Shown here piece after piece: positions 1 through 9,128 of a DNA stretch of 64,000 bases. The stretch is from Pseudoxanthomonas mexicana (lineage in GTDB: Bacteria; Pseudomonadota; Gammaproteobacteria; Xanthomonadales; Xanthomonadaceae): positions 62,001-126,000 of the forward strand of contig NZ_LSIF01000083.1 in the NCBI RefSeq assembly GCF_001556105.1, given 5' to 3'. A program made the position numbers and the translations under genes. Position 1 is the first letter of the stretch, and each line of letters starts with the position of its first letter. A model generated the notes under the pieces. It saw only the letters and a list, made by a program, of their open reading frames with translations, was not told where the DNA came from and searched no databases.

Positions 1-827
1 CCCAAACTGAGCGCATCCGGGACCTTCACCATCGCATCGATGCAGGCCGGGATGAAGCTGGGCTCGCAGTGTGGACGCCCGATGCCCTCGATGACGGAGC
101 CTCGCGAACAGGTCAGCGTGGTGTCTTCGCAGCCGTCGCAGGCGCCCCGGAACCGGTCGAAGAACACCGAATGCTCCGGATCCGCGCACAGCACGCGCGT
201 CGGATGCCGGCGGTAACGCACATAGCGTCCCAGGGTGGCGCTGGTACCGCCGGTGCCCGGACTGCAGACGATCCACGTCGGCACCGGATGCGGCTCGGCC
301 TCCATCTGCTTGAAGATGGATTCGGCGATGTTGTTGTTCGCGCGCCAGTCGGTGGCGCGCTCCGCGTAGGTGAACTGGTCCATGAAATGGCCCCCGCTCT
401 CCTGCGCCAGACGCCGGGAGACCTCATTGATCTCCGCCGCCTGCTCGACGAGATGGCAGCGCCCACCCTGGAACTGGATCGCGGCGATCTTGTCCGGCGA
501 CGTCGACGACGGCATCACCGCGATGAAGGGCAATCCGAGCAGGCGCGCGAAATAGGCTTCGGACACCGCGGTGGACCCGCTGGACGCCTCGATGACCGGC
601 GCCCCCTCGCGCAGCCAGCCGTTCGCCAGCGCGTACAGGAACAGCGAACGCGCGAGCCGGTGCTTCAGGCTGCCGGTCGGGTGGCTGGATTCGTCTTTGA
701 GGTAGACGTCGATGCCGGGAAAGCCGGGCAGCGGCAGCGGGATCAGGTGGGTGTCCGCGGACCGGTTGTAGTCCGCTTCGATGCGCTGGATCGCCTGCGC
801 CGTCCAGTCACGCGCTGCCGTGGTCAC
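1..827 (-). CDS. PLP-dependent cysteine synthase-family protein, 3' end outside window
   Basis: Fold-type II pyridoxal-phosphate enzyme of the cysteine synthase family. About 275 residues are visible and the C-terminus is cut by the window edge. The PLP-binding lysine is K55 in [11 protein letters not shown]. An ASSGSTA substrate loop and a [11 protein letters not shown] phosphate-binding loop follow. The HPTGSLKHR motif is unlike the CysK/CysM lysine motif and resembles the Cds1-type branch, where characterised members release sulfide from cysteine, so cysteine desulfhydrase is as likely as cysteine synthase. The start is GTG at 827, preceded by an AAGGAAG ribosome site; no upstream ATG is in frame. 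Family is sure, reaction is inferred. Confidence 0.85.
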   Translation of the reverse strand, partial: MTTAARDWTAQAIQRIEADYNRSADTHLIPLPLPGFPGIDVYLKDESSHPTGSLKHRLARSLFLYALANGWLREGAPVIEASSGSTAVSEAYFARLLGLPFIAVMPSSTSPDKIAAIQFQGGRCHLVEQAAEINEVSRRLAQESGGHFMDQFTYAERATDWRANNNIAESIFKQMEAEPHPVPTWIVCSPGTGGTSATLGRYVRYRRHPTRVLCADPEHSVFFDRFRGACDGCEDTTLTCSRGSVIEGIGRPHCEPSFIPACIDAMVKVPDALSL

Positions 828-921
828 GCCGCTTCCTTTTCCGCACCGCCTGGATCCGGCGCCGAGTGCGTCAGTTTAGCAAGCCGCGACCGAGCCGACG
901 CCTTCCATGTCGCTGGCAATG

Positions 922-953
922 CGGACGGGGACGCGCTGTCGCGTCCCCGTCCG
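922..953 (-). terminator. Perfect 14-bp stem-loop after the DUF3829 gene
   Basis: The arms CGGACGGGGACGCG (922-935) and CGCGTCCCCGTCCG (940-953) are perfectly complementary with a 4-nt loop. They start 5 bp beyond the stop codon of the DUF3829 gene. No U-tract follows on the minus strand, so this may end transcription imperfectly or protect the mRNA 3' end rather than act as a classical intrinsic terminator. Confidence 0.5.
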
Positions 954-958
954 ATGCA

Positions 959-1918
959 TCACGAACGATCCCGGTCGATCAGCTGGTTGTACTGGCGGAC
1001 CATCTCATCGAACTGGCTGGCATCACCGCCCGCCTTGATCTGCCGGTAAGTGCCGAGCAGCGACATCATGTCTTCGTAGGCACCCATTTCTTCATACTGC
1101 TGCTCGCCATCGGCCTTCGCGTCGAGCTGCGCCTTGATGCTGGTCGCGCTGTCCTCGATCTGCTTGGCCAAGGCATCGGCCTGCGCCATCTTGCCTGCGT
1201 CCTTGAAGTCGGAGGCCTTCTCAAACAGCGCTAGCAGGTCATTGGCCGCGTAGGTGCCCTGCTTGATGTCGACCCAGACGGTATCGCCGTCGGCCTTCAG
1301 GCGGGCCAGCACCTTGGTCCGGTTGGCGCGCTCGATCGCGTCCAGTTCGTCGGAAAGCGCATCGAAATCACGGTTGAGCTGCGTCCAGCGCTGGACGAAC
1401 TCCGGCTCCATCGCCTTGCCCTTCGCCAGGTTGTCCTCGAGATACTTCTTCGAGTCGATGTAGCCATCGAGATCCGTGGCCTGCTTGAAGAGCGCTTCAC
1501 CGTTGGCCACCATCCGCTTGACGACGTCGTCGACCTTCGCGGTATCCGCACCGCCAGACAGCGCGAGCCCCTTCTTCAAGTTGCCGAGGCTGTTGCGCAG
1601 CATGCTGGTATTCAAGTAGACGACCAGCCGGGTATCGGCGCCGACCGACGTCATGCCCGCGATGTTCTGCGCCTTGTACGCCTCCAGCAGATTGTCCAGG
1701 CCCTTGGTGCTGCCATAGAACATGCCCACCATGTCGTTGTAGGCCTTGGTATAGGCGTTGATCTTCTCCGCACCCTGCTGGTCTGCATCGGGCGCGTCGA
1801 CGCTGGCGTTGTCGCCTACGACTGCCGCGCCCCTGTCCGTGCCAGTCCCCGTCTTGCCGCACGCAGCCAACGCCATTGCCGTGACGACGGCCACGGCCAA
1901 CACTTTCCTAGCACTCAT
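959..1918 (-). CDS. DUF3829 (YiiG-like) lipoprotein
   Basis: Predicted 319-residue lipoprotein. The N-terminus MSARKVLAVAVVTAMALAAC is a signal peptide ending in an LAAC lipobox, so C20 should be lipidated. A disordered Gly/Thr/Asp linker follows, then an alpha-helical domain with Tyr-, Lys- and Asp-rich helices typical of the DUF3829/YiiG family, whose function is unknown. The frame stays open upstream to 2203, but ATG at 1918 is chosen because it gives the signal peptide and has an AAGGAGCAAAGG ribosome site directly before it. It stands alone, with a strong stem-loop just after the stop. Confidence 0.85.
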   Translation of the reverse strand: MSARKVLAVAVVTAMALAACGKTGTGTDRGAAVVGDNASVDAPDADQQGAEKINAYTKAYNDMVGMFYGSTKGLDNLLEAYKAQNIAGMTSVGADTRLVVYLNTSMLRNSLGNLKKGLALSGGADTAKVDDVVKRMVANGEALFKQATDLDGYIDSKKYLEDNLAKGKAMEPEFVQRWTQLNRDFDALSDELDAIERANRTKVLARLKADGDTVWVDIKQGTYAANDLLALFEKASDFKDAGKMAQADALAKQIEDSATSIKAQLDAKADGEQQYEEMGAYEDMMSLLGTYRQIKAGGDASQFDEMVRQYNQLIDRDRS

Positions 1919-2365
1919 CCTTTGCTCCTTGACGTGTAGATCTACCGACGCATCGTGTCCGCTGCATCGCACTCGACATCGCACCTGCGTTAACCGGCGA
2001 AAATGTGAACCGAGATAGCCGGATAACCATGCACAGGCTACCCGTTTATCACGAAGGGGAATGCAGGATTGCCGGCCCATATGCATCACATTAGCGGCCT
2101 TCCGAGCCGCGTGGGCGCGAACGAACCAGCGCCTGCTCGACAGCGCAGTACACATGCCGGATCCCACCCGTGTCTCGACAGCAGCCTGACGAACCATCGT
2201 CACGCGTTATCGGCAATGCGAACCGTCGTGACGGCATTGATACGGAACGACTGGCGAGTTGTCGCATGGCACAGCTAGTGCGTCGTCGCTTGGAATCGTA
2301 TTCCTGGCCAACACGCATCGGGTGCGTCCTGGCATCTGGATGCGTGATGCGTGATGGAGTCCAAG
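1919..2365. other. Intergenic region without a recognisable gene
   Basis: About 447 bases between the DUF3829 lipoprotein and tRNA-Lys. Open frames here lack ribosome sites and recognisable protein character. Just downstream of the tRNA the heptamer GATGCGT/TGCGTCC recurs several times (about 2328-2353) with a short GCATC-GATGC hairpin. No clear promoter, operator or RNA gene was found; the lipoprotein promoter must lie at the left end. Confidence 0.5.
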
Positions 2366-2441
2366 TGGTGGGCCGTGAAGGATTCGAACCTTCGACCAAA
2401 AGATTAAAAGTCTTCTGCTCTACCGACTGAGCTAACGGCCC
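2366..2441 (-). tRNA. tRNA-Lys (UUU)
   Basis: A 76-nt cloverleaf with a 7-bp acceptor stem (GGGCCGT paired with ACGGCCC), discriminator A and an encoded CCA end. The D-arm is TAGCTCAGTCGGTAGAGCA. The anticodon loop CTTTTAA carries anticodon UUU, and the T-loop reads GGTTCGAATCC. It lies just downstream of queC on the same strand, as in related genomes. Its anticodon is not a queuosine target, so the adjacency is probably not functional. Confidence 0.97.
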
Positions 2442-2474
2442 GGAAACGCATCCCGGCCTTGCACCGGGACGCGC

Positions 2475-2480
2475 ATTCTA
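2475..2480 (-). promoter_or_regulatory. Candidate -10 box for tRNA-Lys
   Basis: On the minus strand TAGAAT lies about 34 bp upstream of the tRNA 5' end. Only a poor -35 match (TTCGCC, 18-bp spacer) is visible. The intervening leader contains a small CCCGG-CCGGG hairpin. Tentative. Confidence 0.3.
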
Positions 2481-2514
2481 CCCCAACGCTCGTGATGGGG
2501 CGAAGCCCGCGCGA

Positions 2515-3180
2515 TCAGGCGTAGCGCGTGGGATCCACAACACCGGCATCGGCGAAGCCGGCGGCCCGCAGCCGGCAGGCATCGCAATGCCCGCAGGCGC
2601 GGCCCTGTTCGTCTGCCTGGTAGCAGGAGACGGTCTGTCCGAAATCGACGCCCAGGCGCACGCCTTCGCGCACGATGTCGGCCTTGCTCATGCGCAGCAA
2701 CGGCGCCTGGATGCGCAGCCCTGCGCCTTCCACTCCGGCCTTGGTCGCCAGATTGGCGAGCGTCTCGAAGGCCTCGATGAACTCGGGACGACAATCGGGA
2801 TAGCCGGAATAGTCGACGGCGTTGACGCCACAGAAGATGTCGTTGGCGCCCAGCACTTCGGCCCAACCCAGCGCGACCGACAGCATGATGGTGTTGCGCG
2901 CCGGCACGTAGGTCACCGGGATGCCTGGCCCGCCGGCCTCCGGCACGTCGATGTCGTCCGTCAGCGCGGAGCCGCCGATGCTGCGCAGGTCCACGTGCAC
3001 GGTCTTGTGCGCGGCGGCGCCGAGCGTGGTGGCGACGCGCGCGGCAGCATCGAGTTCGGAGGTGTGGCGTTGGCCATAGCGCACGCTGAGTGCGTGCACG
3101 GCGAAGCCCTGCTCGCGGGCGATGGCGACGACGACGGCGGAGTCCATGCCTCCGGACAGGAGGACGACGGCGTTCTTCAT
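2515..3180 (-). CDS. queC: 7-cyano-7-deazaguanine synthase QueC
   Basis: QueC uses ATP and ammonia to turn 7-carboxy-7-deazaguanine into preQ0, the queuosine precursor used for tRNA modification. The 221-residue length is normal. The N-terminal PP-loop reads SGGMDS (residues 9-14). A C-terminal four-cysteine zinc site lies at C186, C196, C199 and C202 (CGHCDAC). It is 47 bp downstream of queE, the preceding pathway enzyme, and is probably co-transcribed with it. Cytoplasmic. Confidence 0.97.
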   Translation of the reverse strand: MKNAVVLLSGGMDSAVVVAIAREQGFAVHALSVRYGQRHTSELDAAARVATTLGAAAHKTVHVDLRSIGGSALTDDIDVPEAGGPGIPVTYVPARNTIMLSVALGWAEVLGANDIFCGVNAVDYSGYPDCRPEFIEAFETLANLATKAGVEGAGLRIQAPLLRMSKADIVREGVRLGVDFGQTVSCYQADEQGRACGHCDACRLRAAGFADAGVVDPTRYA

Positions 3181-3227
3181 GGGGCGATGGTTCGTGGGGT
3201 GAGGGGTAGGCTACCGCAGGCGCCAGG

Positions 3228-3911
3228 TCAGCGGCCCGGCTCGTCGTTCCACAGCAGCTTGTGCAGCTGCATCTGGAAGCGCACCGGCAGGCGGTCCTCG
3301 ACGATCCAGTCCGCCAGGTCGCGCGGCGACAGTTCGGATTTGCTGGGCGAGAACAGCACGTCGCAGCGTTCGGCCAGGCGGTGCTCGGCGAGCATGCCGC
3401 GCGCCCACTCGTAGTCGGCACGGCCGCACAGGACGAACTTCACCTGGTCGCGCGCGGTGAGCAACGGCAGGTTCTCCAGCCGATTTCTGGACACTTCATT
3501 CGAGCCGGGCGTCTTCAGATCGACCACGCGCGACACGCGCGGATCGACATCGGCGATATCGAGCGCGCCGGAGGTTTCCAGCGACACATCGAAACCGGCG
3601 TCGCACAGCTTCCGCAGCAGCACCACGCTGCGCTTCTGCGACAGCGGTTCGCCGCCGGTGACGCAGACGTGGCGGACACCCTGGCGGGCGACTTCGGCGA
3701 CGATGTCGTCGATCTCACGCCACTCGCCACCGTGGAAGGCGTAGGCGGTGTCGCAATACTGGCAGCGCAGCGGGCAGCCGGTCAGGCGGACGAAGACCGT
3801 GGGCCAGCCGACCGCATTCGCCTCGCCCTGCAGGGACAGGAAGATCTCGGTGATCTTGAGGCGTTCCAGTGGGGACTGGACGATCTCGCTGGGGCGGGCG
3901 GCGTCATTCAT
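3228..3911 (-). CDS. queE: 7-carboxy-7-deazaguanine synthase QueE
   Basis: Radical-SAM enzyme that contracts the ring of 6-carboxytetrahydropterin to make 7-carboxy-7-deazaguanine. The protein has 227 residues. The SAM-cluster cysteines are C46, C50 and C53 in CPLRCQYCDT, preceded by the family motif SLQGEANAVGWPTVFVRLTG. A VTGGEPL SAM-binding segment follows. It sits between cpoB and queC on the same strand. This queE-queC pair at the end of the tol-pal block is conserved in Xanthomonadaceae as I know the family. Confidence 0.97.
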   Translation of the reverse strand: MNDAARPSEIVQSPLERLKITEIFLSLQGEANAVGWPTVFVRLTGCPLRCQYCDTAYAFHGGEWREIDDIVAEVARQGVRHVCVTGGEPLSQKRSVVLLRKLCDAGFDVSLETSGALDIADVDPRVSRVVDLKTPGSNEVSRNRLENLPLLTARDQVKFVLCGRADYEWARGMLAEHRLAERCDVLFSPSKSELSPRDLADWIVEDRLPVRFQMQLHKLLWNDEPGR

Positions 3912-3974
3912 GGGGTGCGCATGATACGCCCTGGCGGCCCGGCGTCTCCGCCAGGCGTGCCGGACGTGGCCGGC

Positions 3975-4811
3975 TCAGCGCAGGCGGCCGAGCTGGATGG
4001 CGCGCAGACGGTCGTCGGCCGTGCGGGCGACGTCGGTGCCGGGATACTTGGCGATGACCTCGCCCAGGGTGCGCTCGGCTTCGGGCAGCTTGCCCAGTCC
4101 GTAGTCGCACAGGCCGATCTTCAGCAGGGCGCCGGGCGCCTTGTCATGGGTCGGGTATTGCGCCAGCAGCGCGCGGAACTGCTCCGCGGCCAGTGCGTAA
4201 TTCTGGGTGACGTAATAGCTTTCGCCCAGCCAGTAGAGCGCGTTGGGCGCGTACACGCCACTGGGGTACAGCTGGAGGAAGCTGGTGAACAGCTGCGCCG
4301 CATCGGCGTATTCGCCCGCCTTCAACCGGTCGAAGGCGACGTTGTAGGCGGTGCGTTCGTCGCCCGTGGCGGACAACGCACCCATGTCGCCATGGACGCT
4401 GGGCGAGCGCTCGGCCGTGGCGGCCACAACGGGCGCCGGCGTGGTGGCCGGCGCGGCGACAGGGGCAGCATTGCCAAGCGGCGGACTGGCGGGCGCCGTA
4501 CCGACCGGGGCTGGCGTCGCGCCGCCTTCAAGGCGGTTGAGACGACCATCCAGGTCGAGGTACTGGTCGCGGCCACGCTGCTTGAGCTGCTCGTTCTCGT
4601 TCTGCAGCTGCTCCAGCTGGGCACGCAGCTCACGCAGCTCCGCTTCCTGCTGGGAGACCTTGTTGAGCAGGTCGAGGTTCTGCTGCGGATTGTTGGCCTT
4701 CGCTTCCAGCGCCGCCACGCGGTCAGCCAGGCTGACGCGCTGCGCGTACGCGGGAGCGGCGACCACGAGGGCCGCCGCCAGGACCAGCAGATACGTCTTC
4801 TTCGCGATCAT
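3975..4811 (-). CDS. cpoB: Cell division coordinator CpoB (YbgF)
   Basis: Periplasmic Tol-Pal partner that couples peptidoglycan synthesis with outer-membrane constriction. It has 278 residues. The signal peptide ends near AYAQ (about residue 24). A coiled-coil trimerisation segment runs roughly 30-90 (repeated Leu, Gln, Glu), followed by an Ala/Pro/Thr linker. C-terminal tetratricopeptide repeats begin near residue 155 with motifs such as YADAAQLFTSFLQLYPSG. It directly follows pal, as expected. The upstream ribosome site is weak, but ATG at 4811 gives the full signal peptide. Confidence 0.95.
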   Translation of the reverse strand: MIAKKTYLLVLAAALVVAAPAYAQRVSLADRVAALEAKANNPQQNLDLLNKVSQQEAELRELRAQLEQLQNENEQLKQRGRDQYLDLDGRLNRLEGGATPAPVGTAPASPPLGNAAPVAAPATTPAPVVAATAERSPSVHGDMGALSATGDERTAYNVAFDRLKAGEYADAAQLFTSFLQLYPSGVYAPNALYWLGESYYVTQNYALAAEQFRALLAQYPTHDKAPGALLKIGLCDYGLGKLPEAERTLGEVIAKYPGTDVARTADDRLRAIQLGRLR

Positions 4812-4826
4812 CGTGACGGCGACGGC

Positions 4827-5345
4827 TTACTTCGCCGTGTAGACGATCTCGACGCGACGGTTCTGCGACCAGGAAGCCTCGTCCGACCCCGTGGCAACCG
4901 GACGCTCTTCGCCGTAGCTGACCACGGTCAGCTGGCTGGCCGAACCGCCGCTCGCCTGCAGGGCCGAATTCACGGCATTGCCGCGACGCTCGCCCAGACC
5001 CAGGTTGTACTCGCGGCTGCCGCGCTCGTCAGCATGGCCTTCCAGCGTGATGCGCGAGGACGGACGGTCACGCAGGTACTTGGCGTGGCAACCCATGATG
5101 GCCTGGAACTCCGGCTTCAGGGAATCCTGATCCAGATCGAAGTACACCACGCGCTGGCGCAGGCAGGCATCGGTGTCGAGGTCGTTCGGACCGTACACGC
5201 CCGACGTGGTCGGGGTGGTCGGGGTGGTGGGCGTCGTCGTGGCGGTGTCGGTCGGCGCTTCCGGCTTGGTGCTCTTGGTCTTGCAGCCAGCCAGCACGGC
5301 GACGGACATCATGGAGAGCAGCAGAACACGGGTGGTGTTGTTCAT
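4827..5345 (-). CDS. pal: Peptidoglycan-associated lipoprotein Pal
   Basis: Outer-membrane lipoprotein that anchors the membrane to peptidoglycan and binds TolB. A VLAGC lipobox ends the signal peptide. A Thr/Pro-rich linker (repeated TPTTPTT) follows, then an OmpA-like domain with the peptidoglycan-binding stretch TLEGHADERGSREYN. Two ATGs compete: at 5351 the AAGGA ribosome site touches the start codon, whereas ATG at 5345 is 6 nt from it, so 5345 is chosen (172 residues). It lies between tolB and cpoB in the tol operon. Confidence 0.96.
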   Translation of the reverse strand: MNNTTRVLLLSMMSVAVLAGCKTKSTKPEAPTDTATTTPTTPTTPTTSGVYGPNDLDTDACLRQRVVYFDLDQDSLKPEFQAIMGCHAKYLRDRPSSRITLEGHADERGSREYNLGLGERRGNAVNSALQASGGSASQLTVVSYGEERPVATGSDEASWSQNRRVEIVYTAK

Positions 5346-5409
5346 GGTCATTCCTTGCGTCGTTGAACGGGGGATCGGTGGATCAGGGGGTCACATTGTA
5401 GACGTAAAA

Positions 5410-6729
5410 TTAACGAGCAGTGCGGTAGGGCGACCACGCCGGCTCGCGAACGTCCGCATTGGCGACGACCAGACGCTGGCGCACGCGCGCATCGGCCGAG
5501 ACCGCATACAGCACGCCCCGCCCGCCTTCGCGCGCGGCGTACAGCACCATGCTGGCGTTGGGAGCGAAGCTCGGCGACTCATCCAGCGAACCGGGCGACA
5601 GCGAGGACCAGCGGGCGCCGCCCAGGCTGCTGTCCATCAGCGCAATGCGGTAATTGTTGCCGCCGCCCTGCACCACCGCGATCTTCTTGCCGTCGTAGGA
5701 CATGCTCGCGGTCGCGTTGTAGTTGCCTTCGAACGTCACCCGGCTGGCGCTGCCGCCGGCGGCCGGCACGCGGTAGATCTGCGGGCGACCGCCACGATCC
5801 GAGGTGAAGTAGATGCTGCCGCCATCCGGACTCCACACCGGCTCGGTGTCGATCGCCGAGGTCGTGGTCAGCTGGCGCAGCGAGCGGCTGCCCAGGTCCA
5901 TGACGTAGATTTCGGGGTTGCCGCTGCGCGACAGCGTCAGCGCCAACTGGCGGCCGTCCGGTGAGAACGAGGGGGCGCCATTGATGCCGCGGAAGCTCGC
6001 CACCTTCTCGCGTGCGCCGGTCGAGATGTCCTGGAGGTAGATCGCCGAGTTACCGCTCTCGAAGCTGACGTAGGCCAGCTTGCGGCCATCCGGGCTCCAC
6101 GACGGCGACAGCAGTGGCTCGGCCGAACGCACCACGGTCTGCGGATTGAAGCCATCCGAGTCCGCCACCATCAGCGCGTAGCGCGTCGCCTTGCCGGTGC
6201 CGGCGGCGGTGATGTACGCGATGCGGGTCCAGAACGCGCCGCGCACGCCCAGGATCTTTTCGTAGATCGCGTCCGCCATCTGGTGGGCGACATCACGCAG
6301 GGAGTTCGAACGTGCGGTCATCGCCAGGCCGAGCATGCGCTCCTGCTTGGCGACATCGAACAGTTCGTACTCCACCCGGTAGCTCCCGTCGCCGGCATCG
6401 GCGACGCGCCCGACGACCAGGTAGTCCTGGCGCAGCGCACGCCACGTGGGGTACTGGATCTCGCCACCGCGGGTCGGGCGCTCGGTGATGCGCGCTTCCG
6501 GCAGCGTGCGGAATGCACCGGAGCGCTCCAGGTCCGCACGGACCACGGCCGACACGTCGGTCGGCGGGGCGACAGCGCTGCCTTGGTAGGGCATCGGGAC
6601 CACGGTGATCGGCAGCGCGGAAGCGTTGCCGCCGATGATGTCGATCTCCAGACCCTGTTGCTGGGCAGCCGCCAGCATGGGCAGCAGGGAGAGGGCGAAC
6701 AGGGCGAACCAGCGCAGCGGTTTCTTCAT
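5410..6729 (-). CDS. tolB: Tol-Pal translocation protein TolB
   Basis: Periplasmic beta-propeller protein that cycles between TolA and Pal. It has 439 residues. A signal peptide ends near LAAAQQQG. The N-terminal domain carries a DLERSGAFRTL segment. A C-terminal six-bladed propeller shows repeated SPDGRKLAYVS, SPDGRQLAL and SPDGGSIYFTS WD-like blades. Order tolA-tolB-pal-cpoB is standard. The gap to tolA is about 100 bp. Confidence 0.97.
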   Translation of the reverse strand: MKKPLRWFALFALSLLPMLAAAQQQGLEIDIIGGNASALPITVVPMPYQGSAVAPPTDVSAVVRADLERSGAFRTLPEARITERPTRGGEIQYPTWRALRQDYLVVGRVADAGDGSYRVEYELFDVAKQERMLGLAMTARSNSLRDVAHQMADAIYEKILGVRGAFWTRIAYITAAGTGKATRYALMVADSDGFNPQTVVRSAEPLLSPSWSPDGRKLAYVSFESGNSAIYLQDISTGAREKVASFRGINGAPSFSPDGRQLALTLSRSGNPEIYVMDLGSRSLRQLTTTSAIDTEPVWSPDGGSIYFTSDRGGRPQIYRVPAAGGSASRVTFEGNYNATASMSYDGKKIAVVQGGGNNYRIALMDSSLGGARWSSLSPGSLDESPSFAPNASMVLYAAREGGRGVLYAVSADARVRQRLVVANADVREPAWSPYRTAR

Positions 6730-6832
6730 GGGCGGGAACTACTCGCGGTTGGGCGGAGCGGCAAAGGGATACCAGCCCCGGCGTGAACGTTTTAACAATT
6801 GTGAACGACATCCGCCGAAATGCGGCGTGAAG

Positions 6833-7870
6833 TCAGCGATCCCGAGCCTCGAAATTGAGGGTCAGGGTCCTGGCGAACACCGACTCGAAGCCCCGATACG
6901 GCAACGGCCGCGCCTTGAGTACCGCGCGCTCGATCGAGTCCTGCCCAGCCGGGTCCATCGCGCAACCCGGCTGCACCTCGGCGCTGACGACGTCGCCCCC
7001 GGGCAGCTGGCGGATCACCACGCGGCAGCGCGTACCGACGGGCACCGACTCCGGCCGCGTCCATTGGCGAAGGACCGCCTCCTGGATCGCGGCGGCGTAG
7101 CGGCCGCGCAGATCCTCGTCGGTACCGCCCGCGCCCGCCGGACCCTGCGCTGGCGCAGGGGTGGACGCTGCTGCGCTGGCCGCCTGGCGCGACCGCGCAT
7201 CCGCGAGCTGGCGCAGTTTCTGTTCGGCGAGCTGGGCTTCGCGTGCCGCCTGGGCGCGCTGGCGGCGGATCTCTTCCAGACGCTTCTTGTCGGCTTCCGC
7301 CTTCTGCTGCGCCTCGGCGGCCACACGCTTCTGCTGATCCGCTTCCTGCTGTGCCGCCAACCGGCGCTGCTGCTCGGCCTGCTCCTGGCGCTTGCGCTCG
7401 GTGAGGTCGATCTGCTCCTGTCGGCGCTTGGCTTCCTGCTCCTGAAGCGCCTTCTCCTGCGAGATCGCATCACGGCGCGCTTCGTCCTGGTCCACGTCGT
7501 CGGGCACCGGCACGCGCTCCTGGGCATTGGCCTGGCGCTCGACCGGCGCATCCTGCGGCGCCGGTTCGGGGATCGGCTGCGGCGGCGGGATGGTGTCTTC
7601 CGGTGCAGGGTCCTGCACGGGCTCGGGCATTGGCGCCGGCTGGAAGTCGAGGGCGCGCTCGACGGCGCGCTGGTCGCTGGCGGATACGTCCAGCGTCGCT
7701 TCCATCGCCTGTGAGCCAGCGGCGTTGAGTCGATCCCTGTCCCACTTGAAGTAGGGCGACACCAGCAACAGTGCGAGCAGCAGCACGTGCAGGCCGACGG
7801 CCCATGCCACCGCCCGGCCCAGCCCCTCTTCATGCGGGGGCTGCTGGCGCTGGAGCACCTCAGCGTGCAT
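6833..7870 (-). CDS. tolA: Cell envelope integrity protein TolA
   Basis: Inner-membrane protein that transmits proton-motive-force-driven movement from TolQR to TolB/Pal. A single N-terminal membrane helix (about 20-42, ending LLVSPYFKW) is followed by a Pro/Glu-rich stretch. A long Ala/Glu/Gln/Lys/Arg helical domain runs about 125-240. A C-terminal domain (YAAAIQEAVLRQWTRPES to the end) matches TolA domain III. ATG at 7870 is preferred over an in-frame GTG at 7876. The start overlaps the end of tolR by 11 nt, implying translational coupling. 345 residues. Confidence 0.95.
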   Translation of the reverse strand: MHAEVLQRQQPPHEEGLGRAVAWAVGLHVLLLALLLVSPYFKWDRDRLNAAGSQAMEATLDVSASDQRAVERALDFQPAPMPEPVQDPAPEDTIPPPQPIPEPAPQDAPVERQANAQERVPVPDDVDQDEARRDAISQEKALQEQEAKRRQEQIDLTERKRQEQAEQQRRLAAQQEADQQKRVAAEAQQKAEADKKRLEEIRRQRAQAAREAQLAEQKLRQLADARSRQAASAAASTPAPAQGPAGAGGTDEDLRGRYAAAIQEAVLRQWTRPESVPVGTRCRVVIRQLPGGDVVSAEVQPGCAMDPAGQDSIERAVLKARPLPYRGFESVFARTLTLNFEARDR

Positions 7871-8303
7871 TGCCACCCGCGTTGGTCATCAGGCTGACAT
7901 TGCTGACCTTGGCCCGGCGCAGCACGTCCATGGCATCGAGCACCTTCTGGTACGGCGCGTCACCCTCGGCGGCAACCATGATGCGAAGCTCGCTGCCCTG
8001 TTCGGCGCGGATCGCCGCGACCTGCGCCTCGAGCGCGGCCGCATCCAGTACGTCAGGCTGCTTGGCGTCTGGCAGCTTCAGGCCATAACGTCCATCCGGA
8101 TAGGCGATGACGATGACAGGCTCGTCGCGGGTCTCCACCGCCTTCGCGTTGGACGACGGCAGCTTCACGTCCACGCTCAGCGTGAGCAGGGGCGCGGTCA
8201 CCATGAAGATGATCAGCAGCACCAGCATCACGTCGATGTAGGGCACGACGTTGATCTCGGACTTCAGCTTGCGCCGCTTGCGATGGATGATGCTTCCGGC
8301 CAT
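7860..8303 (-). CDS. tolR: Tol-Pal proton channel subunit TolR
   Basis: ExbD/TolR family protein, 147 residues. The single membrane helix near 19-41 contains the essential aspartate in VVPYIDVMLVLLIIFMV, followed by a periplasmic domain with a DAPYQKVLDAMDVLR helix. With TolQ it forms the proton-driven stator that energises TolA. The upstream tolQ stop is 12 bp away and the downstream tolA overlaps, so these are one transcription unit. Confidence 0.97.
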   Translation of the reverse strand: MAGSIIHRKRRKLKSEINVVPYIDVMLVLLIIFMVTAPLLTLSVDVKLPSSNAKAVETRDEPVIVIAYPDGRYGLKLPDAKQPDVLDAAALEAQVAAIRAEQGSELRIMVAAEGDAPYQKVLDAMDVLRRAKVSNVSLMTNAGGNAR

Positions 8304-8315
8304 GGCGTGCCCCGC

Positions 8316-9089
8316 TTACTCGCCGGAGTTCTGGCGCTGGAGGATCGAGCTGAACTCCTCGGCGAAGCTCTCATAGCGAACCGCCAGACGCTCGACGCGC
8401 GTGGTGAAGCGGTTGTAGGCCCACACCGCAGGAATCGCGACGAACAGGCCGATCGCGGTGGCGAAGAGCGCCTCTGAAATGCCCGGTGCGACGGCGGCGA
8501 TACCCGCCTGCTCGCCGCTGTTGAGCATGTCGTGCATGGTGACCATGATGCCGAACACGGTACCGACCAGGCCCACGTAGGGCGCGGTGGAGCCGATGTT
8601 GGCCAGCAGTTCCAGGTTGCGCTCGAGCTGGTCGACTTCGCGCGTATAGGTCACGCGCATGGCGCGCTGCGCGCCTTCGAGTTGGGCCCGGCCGTCGAGG
8701 CCACGCTTGTCGCGCAGGCGGGTGAATTCGCGGAAGCCGGCTTCGAAGATCGCCTCCAGGCCCGTGACCACGCGGTTGCGGTCGGCGGCACCGGCGTACA
8801 GCTTGTGCAGTTCGGCGCCGGACCAGAAGCGGCCTTCGAACTCGTCGGCGTCGCGATTGGCGAGCTTGAACACCCGCGCCTTGCGGAAAATGATCACCCA
8901 GCTGATCACCGATCCGGCCAGCAGCAGCAGCACGATCAACTTGACCGGCAGGCTCGCCTTGAGCATCAGGTCGATGTAGTTGATGCCGCTCTGCACGGTC
9001 GCGGCAGTGGCCTCGGCGGCGGCAGCGGCGGTCTCGGGCGGCAATGCCTCGACCACGGTGTCCTGGAAGGCCAGCAGCGTTGCGATCAT
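8316..9089 (-). CDS. tolQ: Tol-Pal proton channel subunit TolQ
   Basis: MotA/TolQ/ExbB family protein, 257 residues. Three membrane helices are visible: about 40-60, about 150-175 (ANIGSTAPYVGLVGTVFGIM) and about 195-215 (ISEALFATAIGLFVAIPAVWAYN). The conserved small-residue and Thr positions of the proton path lie in the last two. It is preceded by ybgC and followed by tolR. A GAGGAACG ribosome site precedes ATG at 9089. Confidence 0.97.
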   Translation of the reverse strand: MIATLLAFQDTVVEALPPETAAAAAEATAATVQSGINYIDLMLKASLPVKLIVLLLLAGSVISWVIIFRKARVFKLANRDADEFEGRFWSGAELHKLYAGAADRNRVVTGLEAIFEAGFREFTRLRDKRGLDGRAQLEGAQRAMRVTYTREVDQLERNLELLANIGSTAPYVGLVGTVFGIMVTMHDMLNSGEQAGIAAVAPGISEALFATAIGLFVAIPAVWAYNRFTTRVERLAVRYESFAEEFSSILQRQNSGE

Positions 9090-9128
9090 CCGTCGTTCCT
9101 CGATTCTCGGTTCGTGTTGCGTGTCGGG

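Noticed and set aside
2366..2441. tRNA-Lys as an integration site for a mobile element
   Set aside because: No integrase gene, direct repeat or compositional change flanks the tRNA.
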